From assembly GCF_000764305.2 (NCBI RefSeq), contig NW_025934664.1:310001-374000 (forward strand): DNA of 64,000 nucleotides, given 5' to 3'. The notes under the pieces were generated by a model. The model was not told where the DNA came from. It saw only the letters and a list, made by a program, of their open reading frames with translations, and made no database searches. Position 1 is the stretch's first letter. Each line of letters begins with the position of its first letter. This DNA comes from Hyalella azteca. Its lineage: Eukaryota > Arthropoda > Malacostraca > Amphipoda > Hyalellidae. The position numbers and the translations under genes were made by a program. This document shows positions 39,441-53,900 of the stretch, one piece after another.

Positions 39441-40094
39441 CCTTGGCTATTGCAGTTTTAGTGACTGCTCGGTTTGCGCTCTTTTGAGATTAATTATTCT
39501 TATCTTAATCATCGATTAGCTTTTTCTCCTTCTTATTCAAATGAAGCCTTCAGGACGAAAGTTTCGATGATGCAGTTCCATTAATTAGATCTAAACCACT
39601 TCCCTAATTTTATTTACTTTTAAAGTGGCCGATTTTAATTTAAATAATTAATATTAACGGATAAAGACCAAATTTGTCATGATATATAATTGCGAGTAAT
39701 AGTTAGAATGAATAGATAAGTAAAATATTTCAAAAGTTTTTCTAAAAAAATGGAAATTAAATGGGATTTATCATTAGGACAAATAATTATTACAAATGAA
39801 TAATTAAGAAATATCAACTGTTCAAAATTTTAAATAAAATAAAAACATTTTAAGTTCCTGTTTTCCTTGCAGAAGAAATTACAAAGGCGTAGTGTTGCCG
39901 TTCGGTGATATGATTACATGAATCAAAATGTGTAATGAATCTGGATCAAGATACAAATAGTGCATTGAGATCATAGATTGTTGTTTTTATATTTGATTCA
40001 TGGTGCTGCGTTCCATTTCAATTAATTTACCTATTTACATGGAATTCTACAGTACGCTGACCTCATGCTCTTATAAAGCAGACTGCAGAAGTAC

Positions 40095-40262
40095 TGACGC
40101 AACAATACCGTAGCTAGCATATCTCGTTTCCCCACGAATTGAAACATGCAGCTAGCGAACATGTTCCGTTTCGCCGCGAAGTGAAACAGTCAGCCAACGA
40201 GCATATTTCGCGTCGCAACGAATTGAAACATGCAGCTAGCAAACATGTCTCGTTTCGTGAGG
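40095..40262. repeat. 42-bp array, about 4 copies
   Basis: ACGAATTGAAACATGCAGCT then AGCGAACATGTTCCGTTTCG and CC. The period is 14 codons and both strands have an open frame across it. Confidence 0.88.
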
Positions 40263-41755
40263 AGACAAAAGAATTGAGACGAGTCTCCCCTCTAGACTCA
40301 CCGCCAAATATCCTAGCAAATCTTATATAGGCTATCAAGTCAGGCCTCAATGCAATGCTCATTTGCGTGATGTGCCGCACCAGACAAACGCACTGCGGTG
40401 GAAATCTACTTCGTTCAGAGAGATTCTCTGCGAATTTGCCACAAGACGTACCTATTTCTTATGATTAAGAATGTCTTTTTGAGGGAACAAGTTTATAAAA
40501 GCGGTATACCATGCCACATATTGAAAAAATGAAGTAAATTTTAAATCCCAGGATCTCATGCTCAATGAAATTTAAAGTCCATCAGAGAAATGAGTAGGAA
40601 TAAAAGTTAAGGGGTTCCAATATTAGGTGTTTATATATCCCGTCCTTGCTAGCTTTATTATTACATATAACTTAAATAATCGTCATCTGTTGTTCACACT
40701 GAAATGTGTTCTTTATATTTCCATCACTTTTTACATGCATTGAATAATTTTTAATTAAAATGGCTGTATAATAGCATTTCTTTCTAAGATAAGAATCATT
40801 CATTTGGCTTCATAAACATTAAATATTTTACAAATACTGATCTAGTTCAATATGCTTTAATAGTTATGCTAAATTTAAAAATATTGTCATAGAAGTAATT
40901 TCTTTTGAAAAAATGACATTTAGCTCAAGTATTATCCAGTCGTGCCTTATAGATCAATGAAGCCAGGTTAGTCAGAAAAATATACATTTTAAAAATTCAA
41001 TTCAGTAAATTTGTAAATGTTTTCAGTGCAGGTTATTCGCAGTAACTAACTATCCACATGAGAAAAAGTTTTTTAATGTTTTAATGAATCGAATTTAGTA
41101 TTAATTTATTTTGTGTCTTAGTTTTATTTTACATTTTTTAGAAAAGATCATTCCCTGCGTTGTATATTCCTTTGCCAATTGTTTAAGGTAAGCAGTTGTT
41201 GTCTTATTAAAACTTTTCCCGTATAAACCAACAAACTTTCGTATTAAACCCTCAGTCAACTATCTGCTTTATCCTCACATGTTTGAGTTCATGAATAAAC
41301 ATGGGGAGCTCAGTAATTTAAATTTTGGGAAATTAGCGCTAATGAGTGACTAATTAAGTTTTTTATCTCTTCTTATTCGTATCAATTTCCCCATTCAAAT
41401 TTTTACAGTGCAATAACTAAAGTTATACTCATATAGTGTTTGGAGTTAACACACACTTGTGTATTTTCCGAAACTATTTCATTGACGAAGTTTCCAATAG
41501 CCTCGCGTATTTGCTGGTTGAATACATTCATGAATAATAGAATGACAATATTCAAATTTTAGGCTCTTTCAAAAACAACACATTAGTTTTAAATGGCGGC
41601 TTTAGAATACTGTTAATTTTAATTTTTTTCATTTTGTCAATCATAATTCATTTTCACATGTTTCTTCATTATTCATTTTGCATTTTTATTCGTTATTTCA
41701 TTGTTATTGTTCTGTGTTCGTTTCCTCATATGTTTTTTGCGGTGGCCCTCAACAG
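40263..41755. other. Upstream of first found protease exon
   Basis: No start codon with a signal peptide and phase-0 donor was identified here. AT-rich, apparently intron or intergenic. Confidence 0.55.
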
Positions 41756-41912
41756 AGGGAGGCCCTGGAGGCCTGGCAGAAAGGCCGGTATGTTTCATCT
41801 GAACAAACAAAAAGCTTTCGGGGAGACTCCTTCAAAACGAAGCATTTGAAGGCCCTCCAAAAGTTTAGCGATGGGAACTCGAAGCTTCCTGGAAAAGAAG
41901 GTCTTGTGAAAG
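41756..41912 (+). CDS. Protease exon A (first exon found)
   Basis: Codes for 52 residues plus one base (begins REALEAWQKG, ends GKEGLVK). The acceptor CTCAACAG follows a T-rich tract; the donor is AAAG/GTGCGA. The frame stays open upstream with a hydrophobic run of Phe/Tyr/Cys, but no in-frame ATG exists there, so this is more likely an internal exon than a signal-peptide exon. It is included because its phase-1 end joins exon B cleanly (G plus CT gives Ala). The 5' boundary is the least certain of the gene. Confidence 0.65.
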
Positions 41913-44900
41913 GTGCGACGCTTTGCTGCTTTTTGAAATGCAGCCCTGAAAGACAATGATGAATTAAGCACAGTTTTTATTAAATGCATGATACAAAATA
42001 TTACGGCATATTACAAAAGTTATTGTAAACTATTCTGCAGGATACGAAGCATAACTTTCATTAAAATACATTCATTTACACTTATCTTGTCTGTAATACA
42101 ATGTCTGTGTAGAAAGAGTTCATCTCAGTCAAAAGGTGTTGAATAGTTACAATGTTTTTATTATTGATTTCTTGATAAGAGTTGATTCATTTTAGCTGCA
42201 GTCGCGCACTCCAAATTTCGTCGGTCGCCCGACTCCCGCAAAGACCTGGCAGAGGACGAGTCGAATGGCAACGCGATTGACGGTGAGATTCACTCAAATA
42301 ATAATTACGTTATTCTGATAATTTCAGGTGTAAAAAATTATTTTTTTTCTGCCATTAATTAATGTGCAACTGAACAATCTGCAAAGAATTTAATTGTCAC
42401 GAATCCATCAATCATGTGTGCTGATTCATAAAAATTAAAGTGAATAATGTACTGCAAACCAGGAGAAAATTTATTTTTTTTTATAGAAAATGTTTTATAT
42501 TTATCCATACAGAAGAGTTGGGAGAAGACTCAGGAATTGAAAATTTGGATAAACCAGAAGCCGAAATTTCGACAGAAGAAGTCGAAAGCACTCCTGATGA
42601 AGGAACCGATTCCTCAGGCGTAGCAACTTCTGCCGGTGAAAGTATTTCGTTGGGAACCACGGTTCCTGATGCGAACGTCCCTCTGCCTAACTCTGAAGCA
42701 AATACTGCGGAATCCAGTGCGGTTCTTGCCACAGCTGTTGCAGGCGCAGAACCAGAATCTCCTCCTTCTGTAGTTTATGCAGAGAACGAGAGCGCTGATG
42801 TGATTGGAGGCGAGACTCCAATCTTACTTGTCACGCTGTCGCCTGAGACACACTCGGCATCACCAGAAGACTCCGCTGAAATCATCAGCCATCCTTCCGG
42901 TGACTCAGATGAGTCACACTCAGATTTCCTGTCCATCGTTACTCTCCCTCCTGATGAATCTTCAGAAGATGATCTTAATGTCCTAGAAATTCCGGAAATC
43001 GTTGACAACTCAATAAGTTCCGAAGTTGCGGGCGAACCTGCTGGAGGTGACGAAGAGGTAGTCCCCACGACTGTGACGCCCAACTTGCCGAGAGGGCCTT
43101 GGCCCTGGGATCTCCCTACTGAAGGAGGGGAACAGTGCGGTCAGGCGCGCTTTGGACCAGAGGCAAGGGGCAGCAGGCGCCGAAGGACGCTGAAAATTCT
43201 GCAGGGCAAGGAAGCTTTGCCAGGCGCCTTCCCTTGGCAAGTGGCAATCCTTGATCATGACAGGGTAAGTACCTGCTACTACTTAACTAAATCCCATCAA
43301 TTTTTATTTTTTACTATATGTCTATTAACATAGATGTAGTTTAATATTAAAACTTATCACCTTGTAAGCCACGACTTCCTACAAGAGTTCGTTAAATATT
43401 TAAAATGCGCATATGATACACCACCGGAACCAACTTGTTTAATCAGGTTTCCAAGCTAATTATCAACTGTTATACTTCTTTTTCTAAACAAGCATGCTTC
43501 ATACATCGCCCCACTGAGAACGTCTACTCAGCGCAGTTCGTAAAACATTCAGTAGCGTTTAGTATTCACAAAGTTCGAAGTTCAGTAGCGTTGAGCTGCC
43601 TACAACCGAGCTCATCAGACAGAATATTCAAGCGCTAATCTACTGTGTGCTGCAGGAGTCCCTTTAGCTTATCTACTTATCATATCTCAACGGGGATAAT
43701 ATTGGCGTAGAATATTAGCGTTTTGTTGTGTAAAATTTTAACATATTTGATGAAAATTCAGACTTTTCCAGAATATCAAACGGGTCTTTTCAGTGATTTT
43801 TGTCCCTTTCGAAAAACGCAGAGAGCCGATAAGCACAAATATATTATATTCAAAAAATTAAAAATCATTTATAGCAGTTTCGTCCTTTTCTAAGTTTAGC
43901 ATAAAGCCTCGAGATTCATGAGGAAAGATATATAATTTCGTACATTACCTCTCAATTAAAATAGTTCCTATTTTTAAGCCTAATCGGAAAAAAATGTTTA
44001 GAAATAAATAAAAAAATTAGTAATATAATTATAATAATTAGTGCTAATGATTTGAAGCCGCAATAGGTCAAGTTACCCAGCAAAAGGTCCTATGACGGCA
44101 CAAACTTTCGTTGCAGACCGAACGCAAACATTCAATTAAGAATGGTAATTAATTGAGACGGAATCCTGCCACATAGTTTCATCTCATCAATTTTAAATGA
44201 AACTTCCGGCAACAAAAATTATCTTCAATCCCCATACGCCGTGTCGTTCAACTCTACGCTATTGCGTACAGTTGTACATATAGGATCATATTACGCTACG
44301 TTGTGCTCCATGAACGCGGCTGTCATCTACTTCTAAGAGCTTTATTTCATTAATTAAAATGTCTCTAAGCTAGATTCAACGGAAAAGTTTTTCCAAAACA
44401 ACATAAGTAAAAATATATATGGACCTTATTTAATTAATAAATTTTGCAGCGCAATGCTAATTAGAGCCCAAACCATCTCCCTTTTTCCGGCATCGCTCGC
44501 TGTCAAGGGGTGTTTTTCTGGCCTGAATTTGTAATGAATTTTTGTGCAAGTCTCCCATAGGTAGTTAACAGAGATGACTTGGATCTTTGCTGCTCCCTGG
44601 TGCTCACTCCACCCTCTTGACGAACTTCTGACTTCAGCAAAAAACATGACTGAATAATCTTTGTTAGACTTTAATTGGTCTTTGATTTTCTGTCTCGTTA
44701 TTTTATCGCACTACTTTCTTTAGTGTTCGTGTATTTGTCACTATTCTAATTATTTTCATTTATTTTCGATGCAATGCGGATTCGCAATATTTTATCTCGC
44801 ATATTACTTCAATATCTCTACCGCGGAGTTGCAGCAATTACTATAATAACGAAATATGGACGAGGCTGAAAAAATATCTTACAATTATCTTTGTAAAACT

Positions 44901-47900
44901 CATCCAGTTAAAAAGAAAAATCCTGTTATTAATTCCTGTTAATTAACTTATTCAATATTTTGCCTCAACTAACTTTTCTGCATAATGGGAAACACAAATA
45001 TCGCTCTACCTTCAATATTATGTTTAAATATATAAAGTTGAGTTATTAACCACATTAAAATGTGTTCAATATTTTTTTCCAATCGAAAATTTATGTATTA
45101 CCAACATTTAGTAATGCTTATAAAATGTTGAGTAAACTCAGAAACAAGTGAATGTCTGGAGCAGCTGCTGCTTGTAACTAGTGTACTGTATCACTCCGCA
45201 GGCAATTAGAGCCCAGGCCTATTAGGCTGTACGGCTCATATAAGACAACGGTCGTTCAGTCCAGACCTACTTGATCAATTAATGTATGGCTTAAACTTAC
45301 ATCTCGTTAAGAAAATTAACCCAAAGCTTCTTCTAGGTTTTCTGCCGCTGACACTGGACGCCATTACTGATTCTTTTACGCAAAGTCTAAAGAAAAAAAA
45401 TAGATTTAATATCCATCCCATAATAATATTAATTAGATTTTATGGCAACTTGTATCAGTCTTCTGGGGGATTTAAAATATCCTTTGATAATAATTCCTTT
45501 CAAACAATGTTCTCCTTATCATAGTTGTGTTTCCGGTCATTGATCATGTGAAAAATAATCATTGAAATTTTCAACAAAGATTGAGCTTGCATGCGAGTCT
45601 ATGTCATTAATTTTACTGTTGAATTAAAATACATATTTAAATTCAATCCTGCTAATGATAAATCATCTTAAAATCTTTCACTTACCAATTAATCAAAGTC
45701 ATCACGGTTATGGCAATCATAATCATCCAAGGGTATAAAATTAACTCGGTTTTCAACTCTCAGTTTAGGGTGCTATAGCCTCAGCGATATTCATCAGTCT
45801 ACGGTCTTACCAGGAACTTTTTCGCAAGTCATGCCGGGTTGTGGAATTGAATACCAGCCACGGAGGGAGGGCAGTTATTTCTCAATTAGTGCTATAGCAT
45901 CACCACGCAGTGTGATGTTAAAACATCACCACGCAGTGTGATGTTAAGGCATCACCACGCAGCGTGATGTTGAAGCATCACCACGCAGTGTGATGTTGAA
46001 GCATCACCACGCAGTGTGATGTTGAAGCATCACCACGCAGTGTGATGTTGAAGCATCACCACGCAGTGTGATGTTAAGGCATCACCACGCAGTGTGATGT
46101 TAAGGCATCACCACGTAGTGTGATGTTGAAGCATCACAACGCAGTGATACCTCCACGCATCACCACGCAGTGATACCTCCACGCATCATCGCGTTGTGTG
46201 ATGTTGAAGTATCTTCCCAGACGCCCTCATGAGAGGCCGAGTTTCCCTCACACTTAATTTGAGGGTAAAGGTGCCACTCTCGCGCCGCGCGTCATATGAC
46301 CCTCGGATAATACGGGGACGCCAATAAATACGTTAGGCGTGACATGGTCGCGTCCCGTCTCATTAGGCCGGTCACTTTTGACGCTCGCGTCTCAGAGTCC
46401 AGGCTCAAAAATAGCGTCATGTTGGTACACTGTGTGACAAAATATATTTTGCTCCCAGAAAAAAATGTTTTGTTTTTGGTGAAAATTTTGCGACACGTGG
46501 TGAATTCATTTCTCTACATGTAAAAAAATTCAGGTGATTTTTCTTTATACATGATTGACGAAAATCATAGAAGTTAAATGTTTTTGTTAGCAATATAATA
46601 ATTTTAATATTGTTTTTATCCACCTGGAATGCGAAATTCCTATCATCTATTATTCCTTGTGTTTAGCCGAAAATCCACATTTTTATTTAGTATGTCATTA
46701 TTTCGTTTATTAAAGAACCCAGCTTAACACAAAATATCCGAACCTGTTTTCAAAATAAATTAGAAAGGAAAAATGTGACGCAAATTTAAATTTCGTTTGA
46801 AGGCTGTTTTCGAAACAACGTAATTCCCTGCAGTGTGATTTTGGTATTTTAGGCCTACCTTGGATATGAATAATTTCTTGCATAGGTTAGGAACATTTCT
46901 CCTCCCATTTGATAAGCGCCAGCCGATCCTGAGAGCAGTTTCCCCCTAGACTGATTCCTAGTCTCCCTCATGTCTGATCCCCCTAGACTGATTCCTAGTC
47001 TCCCTCATGTCTGATTATCATAGACATGTCGCCAGAGCAGCGCCTTGTACTGCATATTTCTCGCGCGTCATGTAGCCAGTCATCGCACGGCAGATATGGC
47101 CGACGGTTGGCCGACGAAAAATCCGATGGTCGTCGTATGATTTCAATATAATTTTTTCGAAGTCAATGAGCACTGAAGGTGAAAGGACGCGTCGGCGGCA
47201 GAATGTTTGGGATCTTAGGCCGGTCGCAAACAAGTCAATAATATAGTGAATAATATTATTAGTAATGAGACGGAGTCACTTGGGTCGAAGATATTGAATA
47301 TTATCTATTTTATATGTTTTGACTGTAAATATTTTATGGTTTGACATTTGAAAAATCATTGCATTATAAAATTCTACTTCACCGTTTATAGAATTATGAA
47401 AGGAATATTATTTTTGATGAAATAATATATAACTCCAATCTTCTAACATTATTCACAACAGTTTTTGAGTGGCAGAGTAATTGCCGGGTCTTTTCTGGCA
47501 TTTCTAATATTCGATTGTGTCAATCAGCCGTTGAAATAAAATCAATATAAAGCTCACAAATAAATTTCTATTTATGGACATTGATTTCCTTTGAAATCTT
47601 AGGTAAAAAAAATTATTATCAATCGTACTGTTAACGACAAATTTTGAAAGAGTACTCAGAAATTATCGGTATTTTTTTTTAATTACGATTATTTTATTTT
47701 ATCTAGAGATTATCGAGTATTATCGACACACGACTCAAAATTTTTTTTCATTTCAACTGTCGAAACATTTTAATAAATTAATTCGTATAGAACAAATTCG
47801 CGTTAAATTTTACTTTAACCTTTGAAGAAGCAAATGAATTCGAAAATTCATCAATGATTGCAGTTCTTGGCAACTTTTGTTCTTTTTTCCGCTGCTCGTG

Positions 47901-50900
47901 CGATTGATAATATTTTTTTCTGCTCAGTACGCTGAAAATTTTGAATTTGCTTGCATATTTTTACAACGATTCGCAGTCGTGGAGTATCTAGAAATATCGC
48001 ACGCGTTGTACGTTTACAAACACAGGCTCGTTTTCCTTCCATTATTTACTTTTTCATTTGATATTTTGCCATAATAAAAAATGCCTGCATTCGCATTTAG
48101 ATCCTAAGTGTAATTTTTACTTATAACTTTAATTGCGTTCTAATTTTTTCCGATGATAGACTTGTCGAGCGATATTTTACGAGTATCTCTTTAAAGCTTT
48201 CTATGTTCGAACATTCTAGAAAATAATATTAGTTTGAAACTGATAAGGCTTTAAATATATGATATTTAACGATACCCTTATAAGATAAGATACCCTTATA
48301 TGATAAGATACCCTTATATGATAAGGCTTTAAATTTTTGTTCTCTTATTGTTTGTATTTTATTGATGATCTTTCATTTTATTGAATGCATACAGTTATCC
48401 CCCGCGTACCAAGAACACCATACACGCAATATATTGCACTGGATATTCATCTAAATATTCTGATTCTAATAGTTGCAGTTACAGCCACTGCTACGACTAA
48501 ACTTAATATTGAAAACTTCAACTTAAGTGAACGTATATAATGAAATGAAAGAGTTTTCATTTCCAGGCGAAAGAAGAATTCCTCGAAGAATTCAATTGAA
48601 TTCAAATTTTTCGTATATTCTACTTTTTCTCCGAAGTTCATTTCGAAGCCGGAACAATAGTCACACAACTTCCGAAACCAAACCCGGAAGTGGCGTTAAT
48701 TCTAATTTGCAGACCCGGAAGCCGTGGCTCTCGCTCTCCATGCCGATCCTCTCCTGACGCCTGCACGGCTCAAGAGACGTAGGAGACGCTCTGATGTCTG
48801 AGACGATCTGATGTCTGAGACGATCTGATGTCTGAGACACTCTGACGTCGAAGACGCTCCGATGTCTGAGACGTTCTGATGTCTGAGACGCTCTGACGTC
48901 GAAGACGCTCCGATGTCTGAGACGTTCTGACGTCTGAGACACTATGACGTCGAAGACGCTCCGATGTCTGAGACGTTCTGATGTCTGACACGACCTGATG
49001 TCTGAGACGATCTGATGTCTGAGACGCTCTGACGTCTGAGACACTCTGACGTCGAAGACGCTCTAATGTCTGAGGCGCTCTGACGTCTGAGACACTCTGA
49101 CGTCGAAGACGCTCCGATGTCTGAGACGTTCTGACGTCTGAGACACTCTGACGTCGAAGACGCTCCGGTGTCTGAGACGCTCTGATGTCTGAGACGCTCT
49201 GATGTCCGAGACGCTCAGACGTCTGAGACGCTCTGATGTCTGAGACGCTCCGACGTCTGAGACGCTGAAGTTTTACAACACTGATGCGATTGAATATTTA
49301 GGTGGTATAGAATCGAAAGGCAGTCCAGAGTTGAAGAGGTTGTCTGTAGTCCATTTCGTGACAAAATATATCGTTTATATAGCACTTAAGGTCTTATATG
49401 AGCACTAGCAACAATGTGTGTTTGTAATTATAATTAAAAGTTGGTTCGCAACTACTGCTCTGCAATTCCTCACTCATTCACGTTTACGTTTTCCTAGATT
49501 TTTGACGAAGAATCCATCATTCCTTCTGGGCATAAAATATAATCTTTGTGCTTAGATAATATGCATCGAAAATTACGATTTGTTTTCCGTTTTATTCCGT
49601 GATCTACACTTTTCATTTATGTTAATTTCCCGTTAATAATAATAAATAAATAAATTTTTTAACGCAGGTGTTAGATTAAATTTACCCATAGCTTTGATTC
49701 ATTGAAAAATAGCCCTGCAATTTCTGTTCCTGTTTGTCCCATTAATGGCTGAGCCCAAACGTCAACAAAACATTTATTTAATCCGTCAACAGATCCGATT
49801 GATTTCTCTACTAATAATTCCCGATTCCTAAATCCGGCGGCCAATCAATAACCAATTCTAGATCTCTTCTGGTCAATCTTAAGTGCCAGACTCGAATTTA
49901 TCACTCTATAAAATACTTGAAATAATACATTCTATTAAAATAATTTTTTTAAGGGAAAGATCTGTAGGGTTTTGCGGAAAATTAAATATATCAAATTTTT
50001 ACTTCTATATATATTAGAGCTCGAATAATTCTTAAGCCTAAAATTGGTGGGTAAGGTAGGGCTTGATTTTAAGTTAGTTCTATTTTCTGAGAATGTATTG
50101 ACTGTACGCTCGAGGCTCCAGAATTTTAAAGATGAGCCTAAATTAAATTATTTGATTTTCCAAGGATTTTTCTTCGTTACAGCCCAGCTAATGAATAGTT
50201 TGGGCATTAATTATAAATTGTTTCCAAGAAAGAAATGTGGATCGACAATCTCTATAACATTAAGCTATAGTTATTAAAAAGCCTACGTAATGCTATAATT
50301 ATTATTACTTTTTTTTGAAGCGTGAAATTTATTTTGGACACCACGTCCACGGCCACACTGTTAGCGTCGCCTACGCCTTACAAGCCTTCCCGCATAATTT
50401 TCGTAGCTTGCAGACGTTCGAACCTCCAATTCACATCTCGCTTAACAGTGTCAGGATTTCATTCATTCGCCCCAGGAGAGGCTTTCGATCATCCCCTGCA
50501 AACAACCCCAAAATCCTGGTCACAATGCAGCCCCAGACAACATCACATCACCACCCTAGTCACGACAACCTTATTGTTCTCTACCAAGGGAATATTAAAT
50601 AGGAATAATAGGAATTATTGTATTCTCTTGGAATACAAGAATTCTAAGGGAATTATTGCCGAAATATGCAATAATTTCCTCCGCTTTTAGCAAAATCTCC
50701 GTTCCCTTCTCAGCGATCCTGGCTTAAGATTACTTATTGAAGCTACCAAATTAGTTATTTTACTAGTAAAAATATTCATTCAAATTCGTGCGCTCGGCGC
50801 GTCATGGTAAATCTTTCGAACAATTTACGAGCCTAAATCCACGAAATGAATAAATGCTTTGCTTATGTACGAATATAAAATGATTTTTACCATGATATGG

Positions 50901-53900
50901 GACAATTTTATAAACGAATAAAACGAAATTTTACTAACGAATTACTTTAAGTGATTGATCAAATCAAGATGTATTCTAACCTAAATAAATCTGATTGATA
51001 ATCAATGATATTAATAAACAAAATTGGCCCAGATTAGTCATTTACATTATTATTAATGACTATCGATTATAAATGGATAATACTAGAATTTAAATCAGTG
51101 AATTTAACTAATTGGGAAATATTCAAAAAAATTAGTAGTGCAAAGAAAATAAAGACGATAGAATTCAATACAGAAATTGGCATTAGACACGAAGACGCAA
51201 CCGTCGAATTTCTCTTCTTACTCTTTTGAAATATAGCGAGTGTGCCAATAAGCTATTACTTTCTTTCAGTAAAAACGTGGAGTATTAAAGTTAAATATTT
51301 AAACAATTTCAGTTTCGCACATGGATGCAAGAATTTAATATACAAAATTTCTAATAAAATGAGCAAGCATATTTTCATTTTGTATGATTATTTGCGTTTA
51401 AAAATTCTTGTTATTAAGATAATATCGCATTTCTGTTTTTTTTTTTTTGTATGCCAAATAAAATGAAATTTACTGAAACGGCTCCGATTTATGTCCAGAT
51501 ATTTCAGGAAAAAAAATTCACATCAAATAAATCTAAAAATATCCTTGTCTCGAGAAAACTTTTTCCCCCTTTAGTTTGCGGTTGAAATTTCATAACATTT
51601 TGTTTTGTCTTGAAAATTTTCATGTTCCACATTTCTGCTACAAGGCTGGGCTCCATTTAAAGCTAAGCACATTACTGAGACATCGAAGACCTGCGTATCC
51701 CATCACCAAAAAGGATCAAAAGCTCTAAAAGAAGACTATAGAGGATGAGGTCGGGCGCACTCTTGTTTCGGTGATAGAGGATTGGTAGCAACCCGGCCAA
51801 ATATAGACACCATGAGCAACACTGCACGCGCCTCGTAAAAAAATGTGACAAATTCTTTTGGTCAGAAAAGTTAATATGAGGTTTTGGATTTCACAAATTT
51901 GCATTTGAAATGTGACAAAATCTTTTGGTCAGAAAAGTTAATATGAGGTTTTGGATTTCATAAATTTGCATTTGAAATATGACAAAATCTTTTGGTCAGA
52001 AAAGTTAAAATGAGGTGTTGGATTTCACAACTTTGCATTTGAAATTCGAAGTTCGTTTTTACATCGGTAAATTGAAAATACCCGAACAACTGTTGTAAAA
52101 GTAGTATGATGAAATTGTTGTAAATGTTTGTAACGTCATAAAGTTAGATTTTATAGAATAAAGTGACGAATGCTCCAGATTCGTAAAAATTTCATCGATA
52201 TCTTATAATTTTCGCTTTGACCACGCGCGGCAATATTACTTGAAAACAAACCTTTAATCAGTCGATGTTTCTGGGTTTTCTTCTTTTTATTAAATTTTTA
52301 ATCATATAGGCAGGCCACAGCCTCAGTTATTGAAACTTATAGTATAAAACTTTGATATTAATAATTTATATGTTATTTAACTTAATTCATATGCTATTTT
52401 GCTCGTTCGACGATAAATATTCACGGATCATGAAAAACTGCACGCGATTTTATAATTTTTTTTTCAAAATCCCGTGTAAATTCTAATTAATGTTTAAGAT
52501 TTTTAAATTGCTATAAACTATTTTTCTCTAAACTACGAGCATTTATTACTGTTCCGCCTTATTCAACACCGATTTCCTTTCCTGACTTTTCGTATATGAT
52601 ATTTTCTCATTCTACTCACTTGTTAATTTATGCAAAATTTATGCATATAGCTAAGAGGAAGATTATTCTCAGTAAAAGTTTTATTGAGCAAACAGAAAAT
52701 AACTCTTAAAGAGACTCAAGTTTAGAACAAACTTAATAATAACTTTATAAGTTGCATTCTTTGCACATCCCGTCAAATTTTAGGAGTACCTTTATTTTTT
52801 CACTTGTTTCGTTAACTCATTTATTTATTGTTATATTTCTCTTACAAAGCACTAAAAATCTATCCTCCGGTTGTCATAGGCCAGATTTTTTTACAGTCAT
52901 AAGTTTCTTCGTTCACTTTTTCAGTGAACTCTGTGATTATTTTCTTTTCTACTGGTACAACATATATTGATTCTTTCATCTTCCTTTACTACAGTTCAAG
53001 GAGCAATAAAAGTTTATTCTCTAGTTATTTTGAACATAGTTTCCTCGGTTCATTTCTTGCCGTTGCTCTGGGACCAGCGCAGGTGGGGCTGCTACTCCGC
53101 CTCTCTGGCACTTGGCAATCCTGCAGCTCGGAAGTGTCTTCAAAGCTTAAAACTTTCCCCCGGGGCCTCAGCGCAGATATTTCCTTGTTTGCAGCTGCTA
53201 TTGATAGCTGCGTCGACGCTGTCTTATTATTGGACCTCGAGTTATCGTCAACTATTATTATACAGCACTCGTATTATTGGCCGCTATTGTATTCTGGACG
53301 CTGGCCCAGACGATATTGTTACTCTTTTACAGTCCTATTAGATGGAACGTCCCCGAATTATGAGTATGCCATCACGGGCAATGGCAGCACAAATACCTTG
53401 CTTTTCCACGTGAAAATATATTTTTATAACTGTACTACGGGTTGGCGACTATGGTGATTTCATGATGCACTTTCCTATTCTTTGTTATTTTGATGAGTAG
53501 TGTTATATTCCTAATCGAATTTATTTGTAGTCTCCAAAAAGAGCATCTTTTCTTTCTTCTAAATTTAAAATAAATTAATGTATTTCCCAGACACTAAATT
53601 CTGTAAGACGCACTCTCTGAGAACCCTTCACCTTCAACGCACTCGCCCTTTTCCATAATTATCATATGTAAATTCTGTTACGGCTTGTGAAATGCCGCGC
53701 GCACTCGCAAGCATTTCCCAAATTGTTCTCGTATCTACCAACGTCCCTGTTTTCCGCTCACCAAATAGCCCCCCATTTCCTGTCCAAGTCTACCACCTGG
53801 CAACAGAGGGCGCTGCCATCTATTCTGCATATCAGAGTAAGAGAGACACTTTATTTGCCGATACGCTTCGACTTCCACGAACTCGAGATGCGATCAGAAT

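Noticed and set aside
41678..41755. Signal peptide preceding exon A (Phe/Tyr/Cys-rich stretch)
   Set aside because: The frame there opens with TTG and has no ATG; a splice acceptor at 41755 explains the open frame better.
42775..43083. 102-codon minus frame in exon C
   Set aside because: Antisense shadow of the Ser/Glu-rich exon, which is supported by phase-consistent splicing to the catalytic exons.
52924..53457. 177-codon + frame in intron 3
   Set aside because: No recognisable domain, overlapping alternative frames of similar quality, and no splice context. Kept only as a note under intron 3.
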